Source: Hyphomicrobiales bacterium
Lineage (GTDB): Bacteria; Pseudomonadota; Alphaproteobacteria; Rhizobiales; Beijerinckiaceae
Reading direction: 5' to 3'
Length of the DNA: 64,000 bases
Assembly: GCA_900473415.1 (NCBI GenBank)
Contig: UCLR01000012.1
Span: 1 to 64,000 of the forward strand
Part shown: positions 26,289-35,961 of the stretch, piece by piece
How the letters are laid out: every line of letters begins with the position of its first letter
Numbering within the stretch: the first letter of the stretch is position 1
The notes under the pieces: generated by a model
Databases searched by the model: none
Told to the model about the DNA's origin: nothing
What the model saw: only the letters and a program-made list of their open reading frames with translations
Position numbers and translations under genes: made by a program

Positions 26289-27683
26289 TCACAGCTCCGC
26301 GTCGAAGGCGATACCGTCGAAGGCCGCCCTCACCCGCCCGAGCGCCTGCGCCGTGACATAGGCATACGCGCTCTCAGTCGACTGCGCGACAACGCCGCGA
26401 TCCATTCCCTGCACATTGAGCTCTGATGAGACGGCGAAGCTCACGGCGGGCGTTGCGCGCATCGACACCGGCAGCGAGATCGCCTGGCGGGAGGAGGCCG
26501 CAGCCGCCTGATAGGCGTCGATCAGGATCTGCCCGCCCAGCCGCGCATGGTAACGCCGGCAGAGCTGCTGCTCGATGGCAAGCGGCCGCACTGCCCAGCC
26601 CGTTGCAAGCGGCCCATATTCGAGCTTGACGCGCGCGAAGCTGACGGCACCGGAACTCGGCGCCAGCTTGACCGGCAGCATACCGACATCACCCGGAGCT
26701 GGCGTCAGCATCACGAAACGGCGGCCGGAGCCGGCCGTGATGGTGCCGGACTGGCTGCCGACCGTGACCGAGAGGCTGCCGCCGCTGAGGTTATCGACGG
26801 AAAGCGTCAGCTTCAGGCCGGCAAAGGAGGCAAGCCCCCAGAGTGCCGGCTCGACCGGCTGCACGATGGCGCCCGAATTCAGCATGATCGTGAAGCCGCT
26901 GAGCGAGAGGTTAGCGCCGCCCGCATCGGCCTTCCATCGATCGAAGCCATAGGCCCCTGCCGCCAGCGCCCCGCCAGCGAAAGCGCGCTGGTTGATCGCC
27001 ATGTCGCCATTGACCAGCAGGTTCGCGCCTGCAGCCCAAGGCGAGCCCGGCAGCGCGACGGCCCCACTCGCCCGGTCGATGGCGAGGGCATCATGCCAGG
27101 CCGAGCCGTCCGGGCTGACCTTGACCCGAAAATCCTCGTCACCGGCAAAACCGAATTCCGCCCTACCCGACCAGTCGGACTGGAACAACACGCTCGCCGT
27201 GCCAGTGGCATTCGCCTTGTTGATCTTAAGCCGATGATCGCCGCCCGCATGGTTGAACAGGCTGGCATCGGAGGAGACCGCCAGCCGGTTCGTCGCATCG
27301 GCCGTCGCGTTGACGCCCCAGCGTTCAGCGCCGAGGCTGCTCAGCGGGCTGTCGCGGCGCCATTCCGAGCCGGTCCAGAGATTGTGCTCGGCCTCGTCCG
27401 CCACCCAGGCCTGCCAGCCGGGGCGCGGCATCAGGAAGGTCCAGCCGCCATCCTCATAGAGCGCGAGCTGGTCGGCGCGGCCGGCGAAAGCACCTGTGCC
27501 ACCCGGTGGCACGATAAAGGCCGAGAGCTCGGTCGGTATTGCCGGCGGCGCGTTCTGCGTTCTGCTCTCAACGGAAAGGTGAATCAGCGCGTCGAGCCGC
27601 GTCAGGGCGTCGTTATGGGTGACGTGCTTCTGTGCCTGGCCGGCGGCCAGCAGCGGCAGGCTGAGGCGGAGTGTGTCGGTCAT
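26289..27683 (-). CDS. DUF2793 domain-containing protein (phage/GTA spike-like)
   Basis: A 464-residue protein. The N-terminus TLRLSLPLLAAGQAQKHVTHNDAL and following WTFLMPRPGWQAWVADE match DUF2793, which is found in phage tail or head-spike proteins and in gene transfer agent clusters of Rhodobacterales. The C-terminal half is rich in Gly, Ser and Ala with beta-strand-like spacing (jelly-roll or carbohydrate-binding style). No capsid, tail or lysis gene is adjacent, so it stands alone, perhaps as an unlinked gene transfer agent or prophage gene, or a domesticated surface protein. Confidence 0.7.
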   Translation of the reverse strand: MTDTLRLSLPLLAAGQAQKHVTHNDALTRLDALIHLSVESRTQNAPPAIPTELSAFIVPPGGTGAFAGRADQLALYEDGGWTFLMPRPGWQAWVADEAEHNLWTGSEWRRDSPLSSLGAERWGVNATADATNRLAVSSDASLFNHAGGDHRLKINKANATGTASVLFQSDWSGRAEFGFAGDEDFRVKVSPDGSAWHDALAIDRASGAVALPGSPWAAGANLLVNGDMAINQRAFAGGALAAGAYGFDRWKADAGGANLSLSGFTIMLNSGAIVQPVEPALWGLASFAGLKLTLSVDNLSGGSLSVTVGSQSGTITAGSGRRFVMLTPAPGDVGMLPVKLAPSSGAVSFARVKLEYGPLATGWAVRPLAIEQQLCRRYHARLGGQILIDAYQAAAASSRQAISLPVSMRATPAVSFAVSSELNVQGMDRGVVAQSTESAYAYVTAQALGRVRAAFDGIAFDAEL

Positions 27684-27910
27684 GGAGCCTCGCGAACGGG
27701 GATTGGAGCGAGGCGGATTATTCTGCGGCTGCCGCGGCCGGGGATAAGATCGGTCGACGTCGCATGCTCGACCCGAATAGGTGGTCAGGGCCCGCCGAGG
27801 CGCGAGAAGCGCGCGCCATTGCTTCGCCGCTATTGCCCCGTCATAAGGAAAAAAGCGCGCCGATTCTTGCCTCTCCGATCCGCATTCCGCACCCGCCTAC
27901 CGGAGTCCCT

Positions 27911-28285
27911 TTGAACCTCCCCCTGGAAAAGTTGCGTCTTGTGGCGGCCGTGATCGGCTGGGGAGCCCTGTTGGCGATCGTGGCTGCGACATTGCTGCCG
28001 ATCGAGGCACGGCCGCATGCCGCGGAGATCGGCGCCAACGGTGAACGCTTCCTCGCCTATTTTGCCGCCGGAGCCCTGCTGAGCTTCGCCCATCCGCGGC
28101 AGCGCTGGCTCGTGCTGGGCGGCATCGTTGCGTTCGCCATCGGCCTCGAATGGCTCCAAACCTGGGAAGAGACGCGCCACGGGCGGCCGCACGACGCGCT
28201 CGTGAAGTGCGCTGGTGCCATCATCGGCGGTGCGCTGCCCGGCCTTTTCGACCATATGATCCGGCGCTCTCGCCGCCCGGCCTGA
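27911..28285 (+). CDS. VanZ-like small membrane protein
   Basis: About 124 residues with four hydrophobic segments, an arrangement like VanZ-family proteins; the final helix is followed by an Arg-rich tail. TTG at 27911 is chosen because GGAG lies five bases before it and the family usually starts just before the first helix (LPLEKLRLVAAVIGWG). An ATG at 27764 would add 49 residues without a ribosome binding site. It lies upstream of the glycosylphosphotransferase, so a surface-polysaccharide context is possible. The molecular role is unknown. Confidence 0.65.
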   Translation: MNLPLEKLRLVAAVIGWGALLAIVAATLLPIEARPHAAEIGANGERFLAYFAAGALLSFAHPRQRWLVLGGIVAFAIGLEWLQTWEETRHGRPHDALVKCAGAIIGGALPGLFDHMIRRSRRPA

Positions 28286-28434
28286 GCACAGCCCCGCATT
28301 CCCCTGCCCCGAACTGAGACGACGGCCGCCGGCATGCGCCTTGCGGCTGGTTGCCCATTCGTCAATCTCCGGCCGGCCTGCCGCTCCGAAATGGGACAAC
28401 CAGGCGCGGCCGATCCAATGGGCTGGGGTGAACC

Positions 28435-29877
28435 ATGAGCGTCAACAGGCTTGACGACACGATGCTGGCGGTGCCGGAGAGGCGTTCCCTGATCTGGCGC
28501 CACTGGCTCGGGCCGCTGATGGCGGCAAGCGACGCGGTCGTGGTCCTGTCGCTCGTCTATCTCGCCGCAAGCATCTATTCCCTGATCGCGACCGGCCTGC
28601 CGATTCCGGACAGTGCCACGCCGGAGCTAGCGGCCATGCTTGCGGCGTTGTTCGTCTTCACCAACGCCCTGCGCGGGCGCTACCAGATCGAGAACTATCT
28701 TTCCGCCCGGGGGCAGTTCGGCTCGGCCTTTACGGTCTGGAACATCACCATGGTCGCTTTCCTGGCGGTGGTGGTGCTGGCCAAGGTCGCCGAGCACTAT
28801 TCGCGCGCCGTCATCGTCGCGACCTATCTCACCGGCACCCCGGTCATCGCCCTGTCGCGATCGCTGATCGTCCGGCTCGTCGCCAACGGCAGCAGGACCG
28901 GCCGGATCGCGGTCGAGCGCGCTTTCCTGATCGGGCGGGAAGAGAACGTGATGTCCTTCGTCAGCCGGCACAAGCCGTGGGACACGGGCTTCGCGGTCAC
29001 CGACGTCGCCTTTCTCCGGGCGGACCGAAGCGGCAATCCGGCGGCTCTTGCGGCCGATCTCGCCGTGGCGGCTGCGAACTGCCGCACGAGGCGGCCTGAT
29101 TCCGTCTTCATCGCCCTGCCCTGGTCGGAGCGGGAAACGATCGACGCCTGCGTCAAGGCCTTCACGAACCTTCCGGTCGCAATCCATCTGGTACCGGAGC
29201 CCGTGATGGAGCGCTTCGATGCGGTGAATGTCGTGCGTTCCGGCTCGCTCGCCAGCCTGCGCCTGACGCGCCGGCCGCTGTCCGCGGCTGAGGTCGCGGT
29301 CAAGCGCGGCTTCGATATCGTCGCCGCGTCCTGCGCCCTCCTGCTGAGCCTGCCGCTTCTGGTGCTGGTCGCTGCGTTGATCCGGCTCGATTCGCCCGGT
29401 CCCGTCCTGTTCCGGCAGCGGCGCTACGGCTTCAACCAGCAGGCCTTCCGCATCTTCAAGTTTCGCACCATGACCACGACGGATGACGGGCAGGTCGTGG
29501 CGCAGGCAACGCGCAACGATCCCCGGATCACACGCATCGGCCATGTCCTGCGCCGCTACAATCTCGATGAGCTACCGCAGCTCCTCAATGTCCTGAGCGG
29601 CGAGATGTCCCTGGTCGGGCCGCGTCCGCATGCGCTGGCGCATGACGTCGCCTTCGAGCGCCGCATCGACCATTACGCACGCCGCCACAATGTGAAGCCC
29701 GGCATCACCGGTTGGGCGCAGGTGAACGGCCTGCGGGGCGAAACCGACACCGACGACAAGATGGCGCGGCGCGTCGCCTTCGACCATTGGTACATCGACA
29801 ACTGGTCGTTCTGGCTCGACGTGATGATCCTGTTCAGGACCGTCTTCAGCCCAAAGGCCTTCCAGAACGCCCGCTGA
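28435..29877 (+). CDS. Polyprenyl-phosphate glycosyl-1-phosphate transferase (WcaJ-like, exopolysaccharide start enzyme)
   Basis: A 480-residue membrane enzyme. The N-terminal half has four or five membrane helices and a CoA-binding-like domain. The C-terminal bacterial sugar transferase domain (about 285-475) begins KRGFDIVAASCALLLSLPLL and contains PVLFRQRRYG, FKFRTM, DELPQLLNVL and MSLVGPRPHA, all catalytic motifs. It transfers a hexose-1-phosphate to undecaprenyl phosphate to start exopolysaccharide or capsule repeat synthesis. The dTDP-rhamnose genes on the opposite strand and the epimerase at 18 kb could supply sugars. No glycosyltransferases or Wzx/Wzy genes are in the window. Confidence 0.9.
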   Translation: MSVNRLDDTMLAVPERRSLIWRHWLGPLMAASDAVVVLSLVYLAASIYSLIATGLPIPDSATPELAAMLAALFVFTNALRGRYQIENYLSARGQFGSAFTVWNITMVAFLAVVVLAKVAEHYSRAVIVATYLTGTPVIALSRSLIVRLVANGSRTGRIAVERAFLIGREENVMSFVSRHKPWDTGFAVTDVAFLRADRSGNPAALAADLAVAAANCRTRRPDSVFIALPWSERETIDACVKAFTNLPVAIHLVPEPVMERFDAVNVVRSGSLASLRLTRRPLSAAEVAVKRGFDIVAASCALLLSLPLLVLVAALIRLDSPGPVLFRQRRYGFNQQAFRIFKFRTMTTTDDGQVVAQATRNDPRITRIGHVLRRYNLDELPQLLNVLSGEMSLVGPRPHALAHDVAFERRIDHYARRHNVKPGITGWAQVNGLRGETDTDDKMARRVAFDHWYIDNWSFWLDVMILFRTVFSPKAFQNAR

Positions 29878-29945
29878 CGCGCGAGCCTCCGGGCGAGGAC
29901 CATTTCCTTGACCGGCCGCCCGCCATCCGGGCCGTGCCGGCAGCC

Positions 29946-30176
29946 TCAGAAGAAGCTGCGCCAGATCGTGCGGCCGAGCCAGGCGGTCGCGGCAACAACG
30001 AGCCCGGCGGTCGCCAGGAGCGTGAGGACGATCAGCGCCCGCGCCACGATGAAGCCGACCGAGCCTTCCTGGCTATAGGGCTCGTTATCGTTGGCCGCCT
30101 GCGGCGTCTCGGCCCAGCTTGAAACCCGGGCAGGCAGCGGGAAAGCTCGTGCGGGCGCTGGTCGCATGAAACCCAC
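29946..30176 (-). CDS. Small single-pass membrane protein with ANDNEP motif
   Basis: 76 residues: a Pro/Ala-rich N-terminus, then QAANDNEPYS, then one membrane helix (about 42-65: VARALIVLTLLATAGLVVAA) and a short basic tail. The 'ANDNEP' motif recurs in many unrelated small proteins of Hyphomicrobiales, so the frame is probably real. The function is unknown. A second Met lies three codons in. Confidence 0.6.
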   Translation of the reverse strand: MGFMRPAPARAFPLPARVSSWAETPQAANDNEPYSQEGSVGFIVARALIVLTLLATAGLVVAATAWLGRTIWRSFF

Positions 30177-30194
30177 TCATGGCGTCGGGATCGC

Positions 30195-30229
30195 GTGAAA
30201 TCGGCTCGATCGCCGATCAGCGACTTCAC
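30195..30229. terminator. Imperfect hairpin downstream of rfbA
   Basis: GTGAA and ATCGGC on the left pair with GCCGAT and TTCAC on the right, in the 120-base gap after the rfb operon and before the small membrane protein gene. There is no T-run, so a Rho-independent terminator is uncertain. Confidence 0.35.
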
Positions 30230-30296
30230 GAGGTCACAAAAGCACAAGCTGACAATTTTAGCGAGATCGCCTGAGCGGGTTCCACAGAACGGTCGC

Positions 30297-31178
30297 TCAG
30301 CCGTCTTCCGCAAGCTCGGCGGCAACGCGCAGGAGGTAGCGGCCGTAATCGCCTTTCGCGAGTTCCTCGCCGAGGCGCGCGAGATCGGCGGGACTGATCC
30401 AGCCTTGCCGGCAGGCGGTCTCCTCGGGGCAGGCGATGCGCAGATCCTGTCGGCCCTCCAGCGTACGGACGAACTCCCCGGCCTGGAGCAGGCTTTCAGG
30501 CGTGCCCGTGTCGAGCCAGGCGAAGCCACGTCCCATGCGTTCGACCGAGAGCTCCCCGCGTTCGAGATAAGCCCGGTTCACGTCGGTGATCTCGAGCTCG
30601 CCGCGTGCCGACGGCTTGAGCCCGGCAGCGATCTCGACAACCTGCGCATCGTAGAAATAGAGGCCCGTCACCGCCCAGTTCGATCTCGGCTTTTTCGGCT
30701 TCTCCTCGATCGAGAGCGCCTTGCCCGAAGCGTCGAAGGAGACCACGCCGTAGCGTTCCGCGTCCCGGACCTGATAGGCGAACACCGTCGCCCCCCGCTC
30801 CCGGCGCGCAGCGACCTGCATCATCTCGGTCAGGCTATGGCCGTAGAACAGGTTGTCGCCGAGGATCAGGGCCGAGGGACCTCCCGCAACGAAATCCGCG
30901 CCGATCAGATAGGCCTGCGCCAGGCCCTCGGGCTGCGGCTGCTCCGCATAGGAGAGCGACAATCCCCAGGCAGAGCCATCGCCGAGCAGGCGCTGGAAAT
31001 GCGGCAGATCGTGCGGCGTCGAGATCAGCAGAATCTCGCGAATACCCGCCAGCATCAGCGTGCTGAGCGGATAGTAGATCATCGGCTTGTCGTAGATCGG
31101 CAGGAGCTGCTTCGAGATCGCCCGTGTCATCGGGTGAAGCCGCGTGCCGGAGCCTCCGGCGAGGATGATGCCCTTCAT
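30297..31178 (-). CDS. rfbA: Glucose-1-phosphate thymidylyltransferase
   Basis: A 293-residue nucleotidyltransferase that joins dTTP and glucose-1-phosphate to form dTDP-glucose, the first step to dTDP-L-rhamnose. The motif GGSGTRL (8-14) binds nucleotide, and [25 protein letters not shown] and [22 protein letters not shown] are family signatures. The start MKGIILAGG is clear from homology; it overlaps the rfbD stop by 4 bases. It is the last gene of rfbCDA. Confidence 0.95.
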   Translation of the reverse strand: MKGIILAGGSGTRLHPMTRAISKQLLPIYDKPMIYYPLSTLMLAGIREILLISTPHDLPHFQRLLGDGSAWGLSLSYAEQPQPEGLAQAYLIGADFVAGGPSALILGDNLFYGHSLTEMMQVAARRERGATVFAYQVRDAERYGVVSFDASGKALSIEEKPKKPRSNWAVTGLYFYDAQVVEIAAGLKPSARGELEITDVNRAYLERGELSVERMGRGFAWLDTGTPESLLQAGEFVRTLEGRQDLRIACPEETACRQGWISPADLARLGEELAKGDYGRYLLRVAAELAEDG

Positions 31179-32083
31179 GGTGCCTGCCGTCCCCCCTCTT
31201 CTGCCAATAGCCGCGCCACGCAGCTTCGTGCGGCCTCGTGCCATTCCGGCAAGTTAACCCCATGCACGGCCGCGAGCTTCGTGCACTCCAGCCGGGAATT
31301 AGCCGGCCGGCGCGCCGGCGTCGGATAGTCCGCCGTGCCGATGCGGCGGACGCGGACGGGTTTGCGCCCGTGCTGCTCGGCCTCGGCAAAGATCGCTTCC
31401 GCGAAGCCAGCCCAGCTCGTCTCGCCCCGCCCCACCATATGGAAGACGCCGCGCAGCGACGGATCGCCCGGCCGCTGCCGCAGGTTGCGCGCGACGGCGA
31501 AGATTGCATCGGCGATGTCGAAGGCGCTGGTCGGGCAGCCGATTTGGTCGGCCACGACCCCGACCTCCTCGCGCGCCTCGCCCAGCCGGAGCATGGTGCG
31601 GACGAAATTCTTGCCGAAGGGGCTGTAGACCCAGGCCGTGCGCAGGATGGCGTGATCGGGCGTAGCAGCAGCGACCGCGCGCTCGCCGGCAAGCTTGCTC
31701 GCACCATAGGCAGAGACGGGGCCGACCGCGTCATCCTCGCGATAAGGCCGGTCGAGCGCGCCGTCGAAGACGTAGTCGGTGGAGATCTGGATGACCGGCA
31801 CGCCGAGTCGCGCGGCAGCGCGCGCCGCTTCGCCGGCGGCCTCGCCGTTGACGCGCATGGCGAGATCGGGCTCGCTCTCGGCCTGGTCCACTGCCGTATA
31901 GGCGGCCGCATTGACGATGACGTCGGCCCTAGCCGCGCGCAATGCCGGCGCGATCGTCCGGGGGACGGCGAGATCGAGCTCCGGGCGACGGATCGCGACG
32001 ACCTCGACGCCCACCGGCACGCGTTCAAGCATGGCGCAGACGATTTGGCCGGTCCAGCCGGTGACGGCGATGCGGAGCGTCAT
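31175..32083 (-). CDS. rfbD: dTDP-4-dehydrorhamnose reductase
   Basis: A 302-residue short-chain reductase making dTDP-L-rhamnose, the last step of the pathway. The N-terminal motif reads VTGWTGQIV, with Val where the third Rossmann glycine usually sits, a small deviation. [20 protein letters not shown] and the catalytic YGASKLAGE are normal. It overlaps rfbC by one base and rfbA by four. Confidence 0.93.
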   Translation of the reverse strand: MTLRIAVTGWTGQIVCAMLERVPVGVEVVAIRRPELDLAVPRTIAPALRAARADVIVNAAAYTAVDQAESEPDLAMRVNGEAAGEAARAAARLGVPVIQISTDYVFDGALDRPYREDDAVGPVSAYGASKLAGERAVAAATPDHAILRTAWVYSPFGKNFVRTMLRLGEAREEVGVVADQIGCPTSAFDIADAIFAVARNLRQRPGDPSLRGVFHMVGRGETSWAGFAEAIFAEAEQHGRKPVRVRRIGTADYPTPARRPANSRLECTKLAAVHGVNLPEWHEAARSCVARLLAEEGGRQAP

Positions 32084-32640
32084 CAGTCGAAAAAGCGCAG
32101 CATCTCGGCGAGCCGCGGATGCTTGCGATCCTTGTCGGAGAGCGTCAGAGCCGAAAGCGGCAGCCGCCAGTCGATCCCGAGCGCCGGGTCATCGAAGGCG
32201 AGCCCATGGTCGTTCTCCGGCGCGTAAGCTGTGCTGACCTTGTACTGGACCTCGGTATCGGGCTCGAGCGTGACGAAGCCATGGGCGAAGCCGACGGGAA
32301 TGAAGAGCTGCTTCCAGTTCTCTGCCGAGAGCTCGACCGCGACATGCTTGCCGAATGTCGGCGAAGAGACGCGGATGTCGACGGCAACGTCGAGGATTCG
32401 GCCGCGCGTCACCCTGACCAGCTTGTCCTGCGCGAAGGGCGGCGATTGGAAGTGCAGGCCCCGCAACGTTCCGACCGCCGCCGAAAGCGAGTGGTTATCC
32501 TGCGCGAAGTCGACGTCGATCCCCGCCGTCGCGAAGGCGGCACGACTCCAGGTCTCGGAGAAGAAGCCACGGTGATCGTCATGCTTCTTCGGCATGACGA
32601 TCTTCACATCCGGCAGCGCGCTGTCTTCGACGGCCAGCAT
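32083..32640 (-). CDS. rfbC: dTDP-4-dehydrorhamnose 3,5-epimerase
   Basis: A 185-residue cupin-fold epimerase. It converts dTDP-4-dehydro-6-deoxyglucose to the rhamno form. Motifs DHRGFFSETW, FAQDNHS, RGLHFQSPPFAQDKLVRV (containing the catalytic His) and VDIR are present. GAGAGGAA lies before the chosen ATG. The gene begins 83 bases after the efflux operon on the same strand, so it may have its own promoter in that gap. rfbB (the dehydratase) is not in the window. Confidence 0.94.
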   Translation of the reverse strand: MLAVEDSALPDVKIVMPKKHDDHRGFFSETWSRAAFATAGIDVDFAQDNHSLSAAVGTLRGLHFQSPPFAQDKLVRVTRGRILDVAVDIRVSSPTFGKHVAVELSAENWKQLFIPVGFAHGFVTLEPDTEVQYKVSTAYAPENDHGLAFDDPALGIDWRLPLSALTLSDKDRKHPRLAEMLRFFD

Positions 32641-32722
32641 ATTCGCCCGTTCCTCTCCGCGCAGTCCCGCGCTGGGCCCCGTAACACAGGCGCCGCCCGG
32701 CGAAAACAGTGGCAAGTCTGGG

Positions 32723-34276
32723 CTATTCCATGACCACCGCGTGATCGTCCGAAGGCGCCGCCTGCTGCCCGCGCGTGCGCAGCAGCAGCAGGAAGGGCAG
32801 CGCCGCCAGGCACAGGATCATCAGCAGCTTGAAATCGTCGATATAGGCGATGATCGTCGCCTGTCGGGTCACCACCTCGTCGAGCGCTGCGCGCCCCGCC
32901 AGCGTCAGCGGATCCCACATCTGCCGGATCGCCGGCACGTCGAAGGTCCGGTTGTAAGGCGTGACGTGGCTGGCGATCTCCTCATGGTTCACCTGCACGT
33001 TGCGGGTGAGCAGATAGGCGACCAGCGAGATGCCGACGCTCGAGCCGATATTCCGCGAGAGGTTGTAGAGGCCGGTGCCGTCGCCGCGATATTCGGCCGG
33101 CAGCGTCGCGAAAGTCACCGTCGTCAGCGGCACGAAGAGCAGACCGAGCCCCGCGCCCTGGATGAAGCCGGTCACCATGATCGTCTGCTGCGAAACATCC
33201 GGCGTCCAGCCGGCCATGTCGTACATCGCCCAGGCGCTGACCAGGAGGCCGGATCCGAGCAGGATGCGGATGTCGACCCGCCCGATCAGCTTCCCGACCA
33301 GGAACATGCAGACCATGGTGCCGAGCCCGCGCGGGCCCATGACAATGCCGGCCGTCACCACCGGATAGCCCATCAGCGTCTGCAGATAGGGTGTCATCAA
33401 CGCCAGCGAGGCCAGGTAGCAGATGCCTACGATGAAGATGAAGATCAGCCCGACGCAGAAGTTCCGGTCGAGGAAGAGCCGCGGCTTGATGAAGGAGTTC
33501 TCGGCCGTGAAAGTGTGCACCACCAGGATGTAGAGCGCCGCAGCGCAGACCGCTGCTTCGACGATGATCTCGAAGGAATCGAACCAATCGAGTTGCGCCC
33601 CCCGGTCGAGGAAGAGCTGCAACGAGGCGATCGCGATGCTGAGTGCGCCGAAACCGATCCAGTCCAGCTTCGCCGTGCTGTTCGCCTTGGTCTCGGCGAC
33701 GAAGATCGAGACGCCCGCCAGCGCCAGGATGCCGAGCGGAAGGTTGATGTAGAAGACCCAGCGCCAGGAGATGTTCTCGGTCAGCCAGCCGCCAATGACT
33801 GGGCCGAGCACCGGCCCGACCATCACCGAGACGCCGAACAGCGCCATGGCCGAGCCCCGCTCCTCCGGGGTGTAGATGTCGAGCAGGATGCTTTGCGAGA
33901 GCGGCACGAGCGCCGCGCCGAACAAGCCTTGCATCAACCGGAAACCGACGATCTGCGTCAGCGACTGCGCGGCGCCGCACAGGATCGAGGCGACGACGAA
34001 GCCGATGATCGCCGCCGAGAGCACGCGCTTGCGCCCGAAGCGGGAGGCGAGGAAGCCCGAGGGCGGCGTCATGATCGCCGCCGCGACGATATAGGAGGTT
34101 AGGACCCAGTTGATCTGGTCCGAGCTCGCCGAGACGCTGCCCTGGATATAGGGCAGCGCGACATTGGCGATGGTCGTGTCGAGCGCCTGCATGATCACCG
34201 CGAGGATGACGCAGGCGGTGATGGCGCCGCGATTGGCGACCGGTATCGCAACTGCGGCGCCGGCCGGACTAGCCAT
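32723..34276 (-). CDS. DHA2 family drug:H+ antiporter (EmrB/QacA-like)
   Basis: A 517-residue transporter with 14 expected membrane helices. The first helices contain MQALDTTIANVALPYIQ (motif D1 of DHA2), then ASRFGRKRVL (motif A) and GPVLGPVIGGWL (motif C). It exports toxic compounds out of the inner membrane, working with the adjacent membrane fusion protein to cross the outer membrane. The start MASPAGAAV lies 8 bases inside the end of the upstream gene, so the two are coupled. Confidence 0.92.
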   Translation of the reverse strand: MASPAGAAVAIPVANRGAITACVILAVIMQALDTTIANVALPYIQGSVSASSDQINWVLTSYIVAAAIMTPPSGFLASRFGRKRVLSAAIIGFVVASILCGAAQSLTQIVGFRLMQGLFGAALVPLSQSILLDIYTPEERGSAMALFGVSVMVGPVLGPVIGGWLTENISWRWVFYINLPLGILALAGVSIFVAETKANSTAKLDWIGFGALSIAIASLQLFLDRGAQLDWFDSFEIIVEAAVCAAALYILVVHTFTAENSFIKPRLFLDRNFCVGLIFIFIVGICYLASLALMTPYLQTLMGYPVVTAGIVMGPRGLGTMVCMFLVGKLIGRVDIRILLGSGLLVSAWAMYDMAGWTPDVSQQTIMVTGFIQGAGLGLLFVPLTTVTFATLPAEYRGDGTGLYNLSRNIGSSVGISLVAYLLTRNVQVNHEEIASHVTPYNRTFDVPAIRQMWDPLTLAGRAALDEVVTRQATIIAYIDDFKLLMILCLAALPFLLLLRTRGQQAAPSDDHAVVME

Positions 34277-35483
34277 GGCTGTTCTCAGTCTTCTTCTCAG
34301 GCTTGCTGCCCATGCCGAAGGCGGAGCCGATGAACTCCGGCAGCCCACGGGCATGGCCGGTATCGACGTCGAGCGTCACGCTCATGCCGGGCCTGAGCTG
34401 CGGCCTGTCGGACGCGGTGTCGATCTTCACCCGCATGGCGATGCGCTGCACCACCTTGACCCAGTTGCCTGAGGTGTTCTGTGCCGGGAGCAGCGAGAAG
34501 CTCGCGGCCGAGGCCGGGCTGATGCTGTCGACGATCCCGCTCCAGGCCTCGCCCGGATAGCTGTCGACATAGATCTCGGCCTTCTGGCCCGGGCGCACCC
34601 AGGTCAGCTCCGTTTCCTTGGGATTGGCCTGCACCCAGACATGGTCGCTGGAGACCAGGCTGAAGGCGGCGGTCGCCTCCTTCAGATACTGCCCCTTCTG
34701 CAGCGAGGGCACGTTGGTGACGATGCCCTCCATCGGCGCGCGCACCACCGTATGCTCAAGCTGGCGAGCGGCCTCAGCGCGGGCGGCGACGGCGTCGCGA
34801 TAGCGCGGATGCTGCTCGACCGGGGCGTCGGGCTGGCCGTTCAGGCTGGCGGCGATACCGGTCAGCTGGTTCTGCAACTGCACGAGCTTCTGCTGCGCTC
34901 CGTCGAGATCGTGCTTCGCCTGGTCATAGGTCGCCTGCGAGGCGACGGACTTGGTCGCGAGATCCTGCTGGCGCTTGAACGCCGTCTGGTAGAAGGCGAT
35001 GTCGCTCTCGGCTTGGGCGATCTGGCTCTGCATGCCCTTGTAGCTCGCCTTGAGCCCTTCGAGATCGTTGCGCACGACGCCGATCTGCGCATCGGCGCGC
35101 TCCAGCGCGAAGCGGAACGGCTTGTCGTCGAGCCGGAACAGCGTGTCGCCGGCCTTTACCGGCTGATTGTCGTGGACGTCGATCTCGCTGACGATGCCGG
35201 CGACATCGGTCGAGATGCCGACGATATCGGCCTGCACATAGGCATTGTCGGTCGACATCACCTGCCCGCCGCGGACGTAAGTATAGCCGCCCGCGATCAG
35301 CGCGACCGGCAGCAGGGCGAAGAGCAGGGTCCGCTTGCGATTGCGCGGCGGACGGGCAACGGGGACCGGGGCTGGCTGCGCCGCCGCCTTCGGCTCGGCG
35401 CGCCGGATCTCGGTCACATTGTCGGGCGCTGCCGGCTGCGATTCGGCCTCGACAGCGTCGGTCTTCCTGGCTGCGTCATCCAT
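34269..35483 (-). CDS. HlyD-family membrane fusion protein (EmrA-like)
   Basis: A 404-residue periplasmic adaptor. A cytoplasmic N-terminal tail (about 1-50) is followed by one membrane helix (LLFALLPVALIAGGYTYV), a lipoyl half-domain (DVHDNQPVKAGDTLF), a coiled coil (about 130-220) and the second lipoyl half plus beta barrel (VRAPMEGIVTNV, VDSYPGEAWSG). It links the DHA2 pump to an outer-membrane channel encoded elsewhere. Its start overlaps the marR stop by 8 bases. Confidence 0.92.
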   Translation of the reverse strand: MDDAARKTDAVEAESQPAAPDNVTEIRRAEPKAAAQPAPVPVARPPRNRKRTLLFALLPVALIAGGYTYVRGGQVMSTDNAYVQADIVGISTDVAGIVSEIDVHDNQPVKAGDTLFRLDDKPFRFALERADAQIGVVRNDLEGLKASYKGMQSQIAQAESDIAFYQTAFKRQQDLATKSVASQATYDQAKHDLDGAQQKLVQLQNQLTGIAASLNGQPDAPVEQHPRYRDAVAARAEAARQLEHTVVRAPMEGIVTNVPSLQKGQYLKEATAAFSLVSSDHVWVQANPKETELTWVRPGQKAEIYVDSYPGEAWSGIVDSISPASAASFSLLPAQNTSGNWVKVVQRIAMRVKIDTASDRPQLRPGMSVTLDVDTGHARGLPEFIGSAFGMGSKPEKKTENSHG

Positions 35484-35961
35484 TGTGGTTCTGCCTTTCG
35501 GCCGCCGGCGCCTGGCAGGCGGCCACGAGATTCGTCTTCATGGTTTCGAGGAGGGCGAGGAGCCGTTCGCGCTCCCCTTCCGGAATGTCGCCGAAGGCCT
35601 CGGCCCGGGTGATCTCGCCCAGCTCGCGCATCTCCGCGAGCATCGGCCCGGCCTTCTCCGTCAGATGCAGCTGCCAGATCCGCCGGTCGGTCGGATGCGG
35701 CCGACGCTCCACCAACCCGCAGCCCTGCAACTTGTCGACGATGCGGCCGATCGTGATCGGCTCGACATCGATGAGCTCGGCGAGCGCTCCCTGCTGGATG
35801 CCGGCATTGCGGTCGAGATAGGCGAGCACCTGCCACTGCGAACGCGTCAGCCCGGTATCGCGGGCATTCTGCTCGAAACGCTTGCGCAGCAGTCGCGCGA
35901 CGTCGTGCAGCAGGAAACCTACCGTCGGCGGCGGCTTCTTAGGCATGCTTGTCATAAGCAT
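35476..35961 (-). CDS. MarR family transcriptional regulator of the efflux operon
   Basis: A protein of up to 161 residues with a winged helix (LTRSQWQVLAYLDRNAGIQQGALAELIDVEPITIGRIVDKL, then the wing VERRPHPTDRRIWQL). As first gene of marR-emrA-emrB it probably represses the pump until a drug binds. Three in-frame ATGs (35961, 35955, 35946) compete; an AT-rich -10-like box TATAATATA-type just upstream suggests a very short or absent leader. The inverted repeat over the starts could be its own operator. Confidence 0.88.
   Translation of the reverse strand: MLMTSMPKKPPPTVGFLLHDVARLLRKRFEQNARDTGLTRSQWQVLAYLDRNAGIQQGALAELIDVEPITIGRIVDKLQGCGLVERRPHPTDRRIWQLHLTEKAGPMLAEMRELGEITRAEAFGDIPEGERERLLALLETMKTNLVAACQAPAAERQNHNG
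35945..35961. promoter_or_regulatory. Inverted repeat ATGCTT-N5-AAGCAT over the marR start
   Basis: A 17-base element with perfect 6-base arms overlaps the candidate start codons and lies next to the AT-rich stretch TCTATATATTATCG (35961-35974). MarR proteins usually bind such palindromes at their own promoter. Confidence 0.5.

Noticed and set aside
32594..34102. Plus-strand open frame of 502 codons
   Set aside because: It is antisense to the DHA2 transporter, rich in charged repeats, with no start signal.
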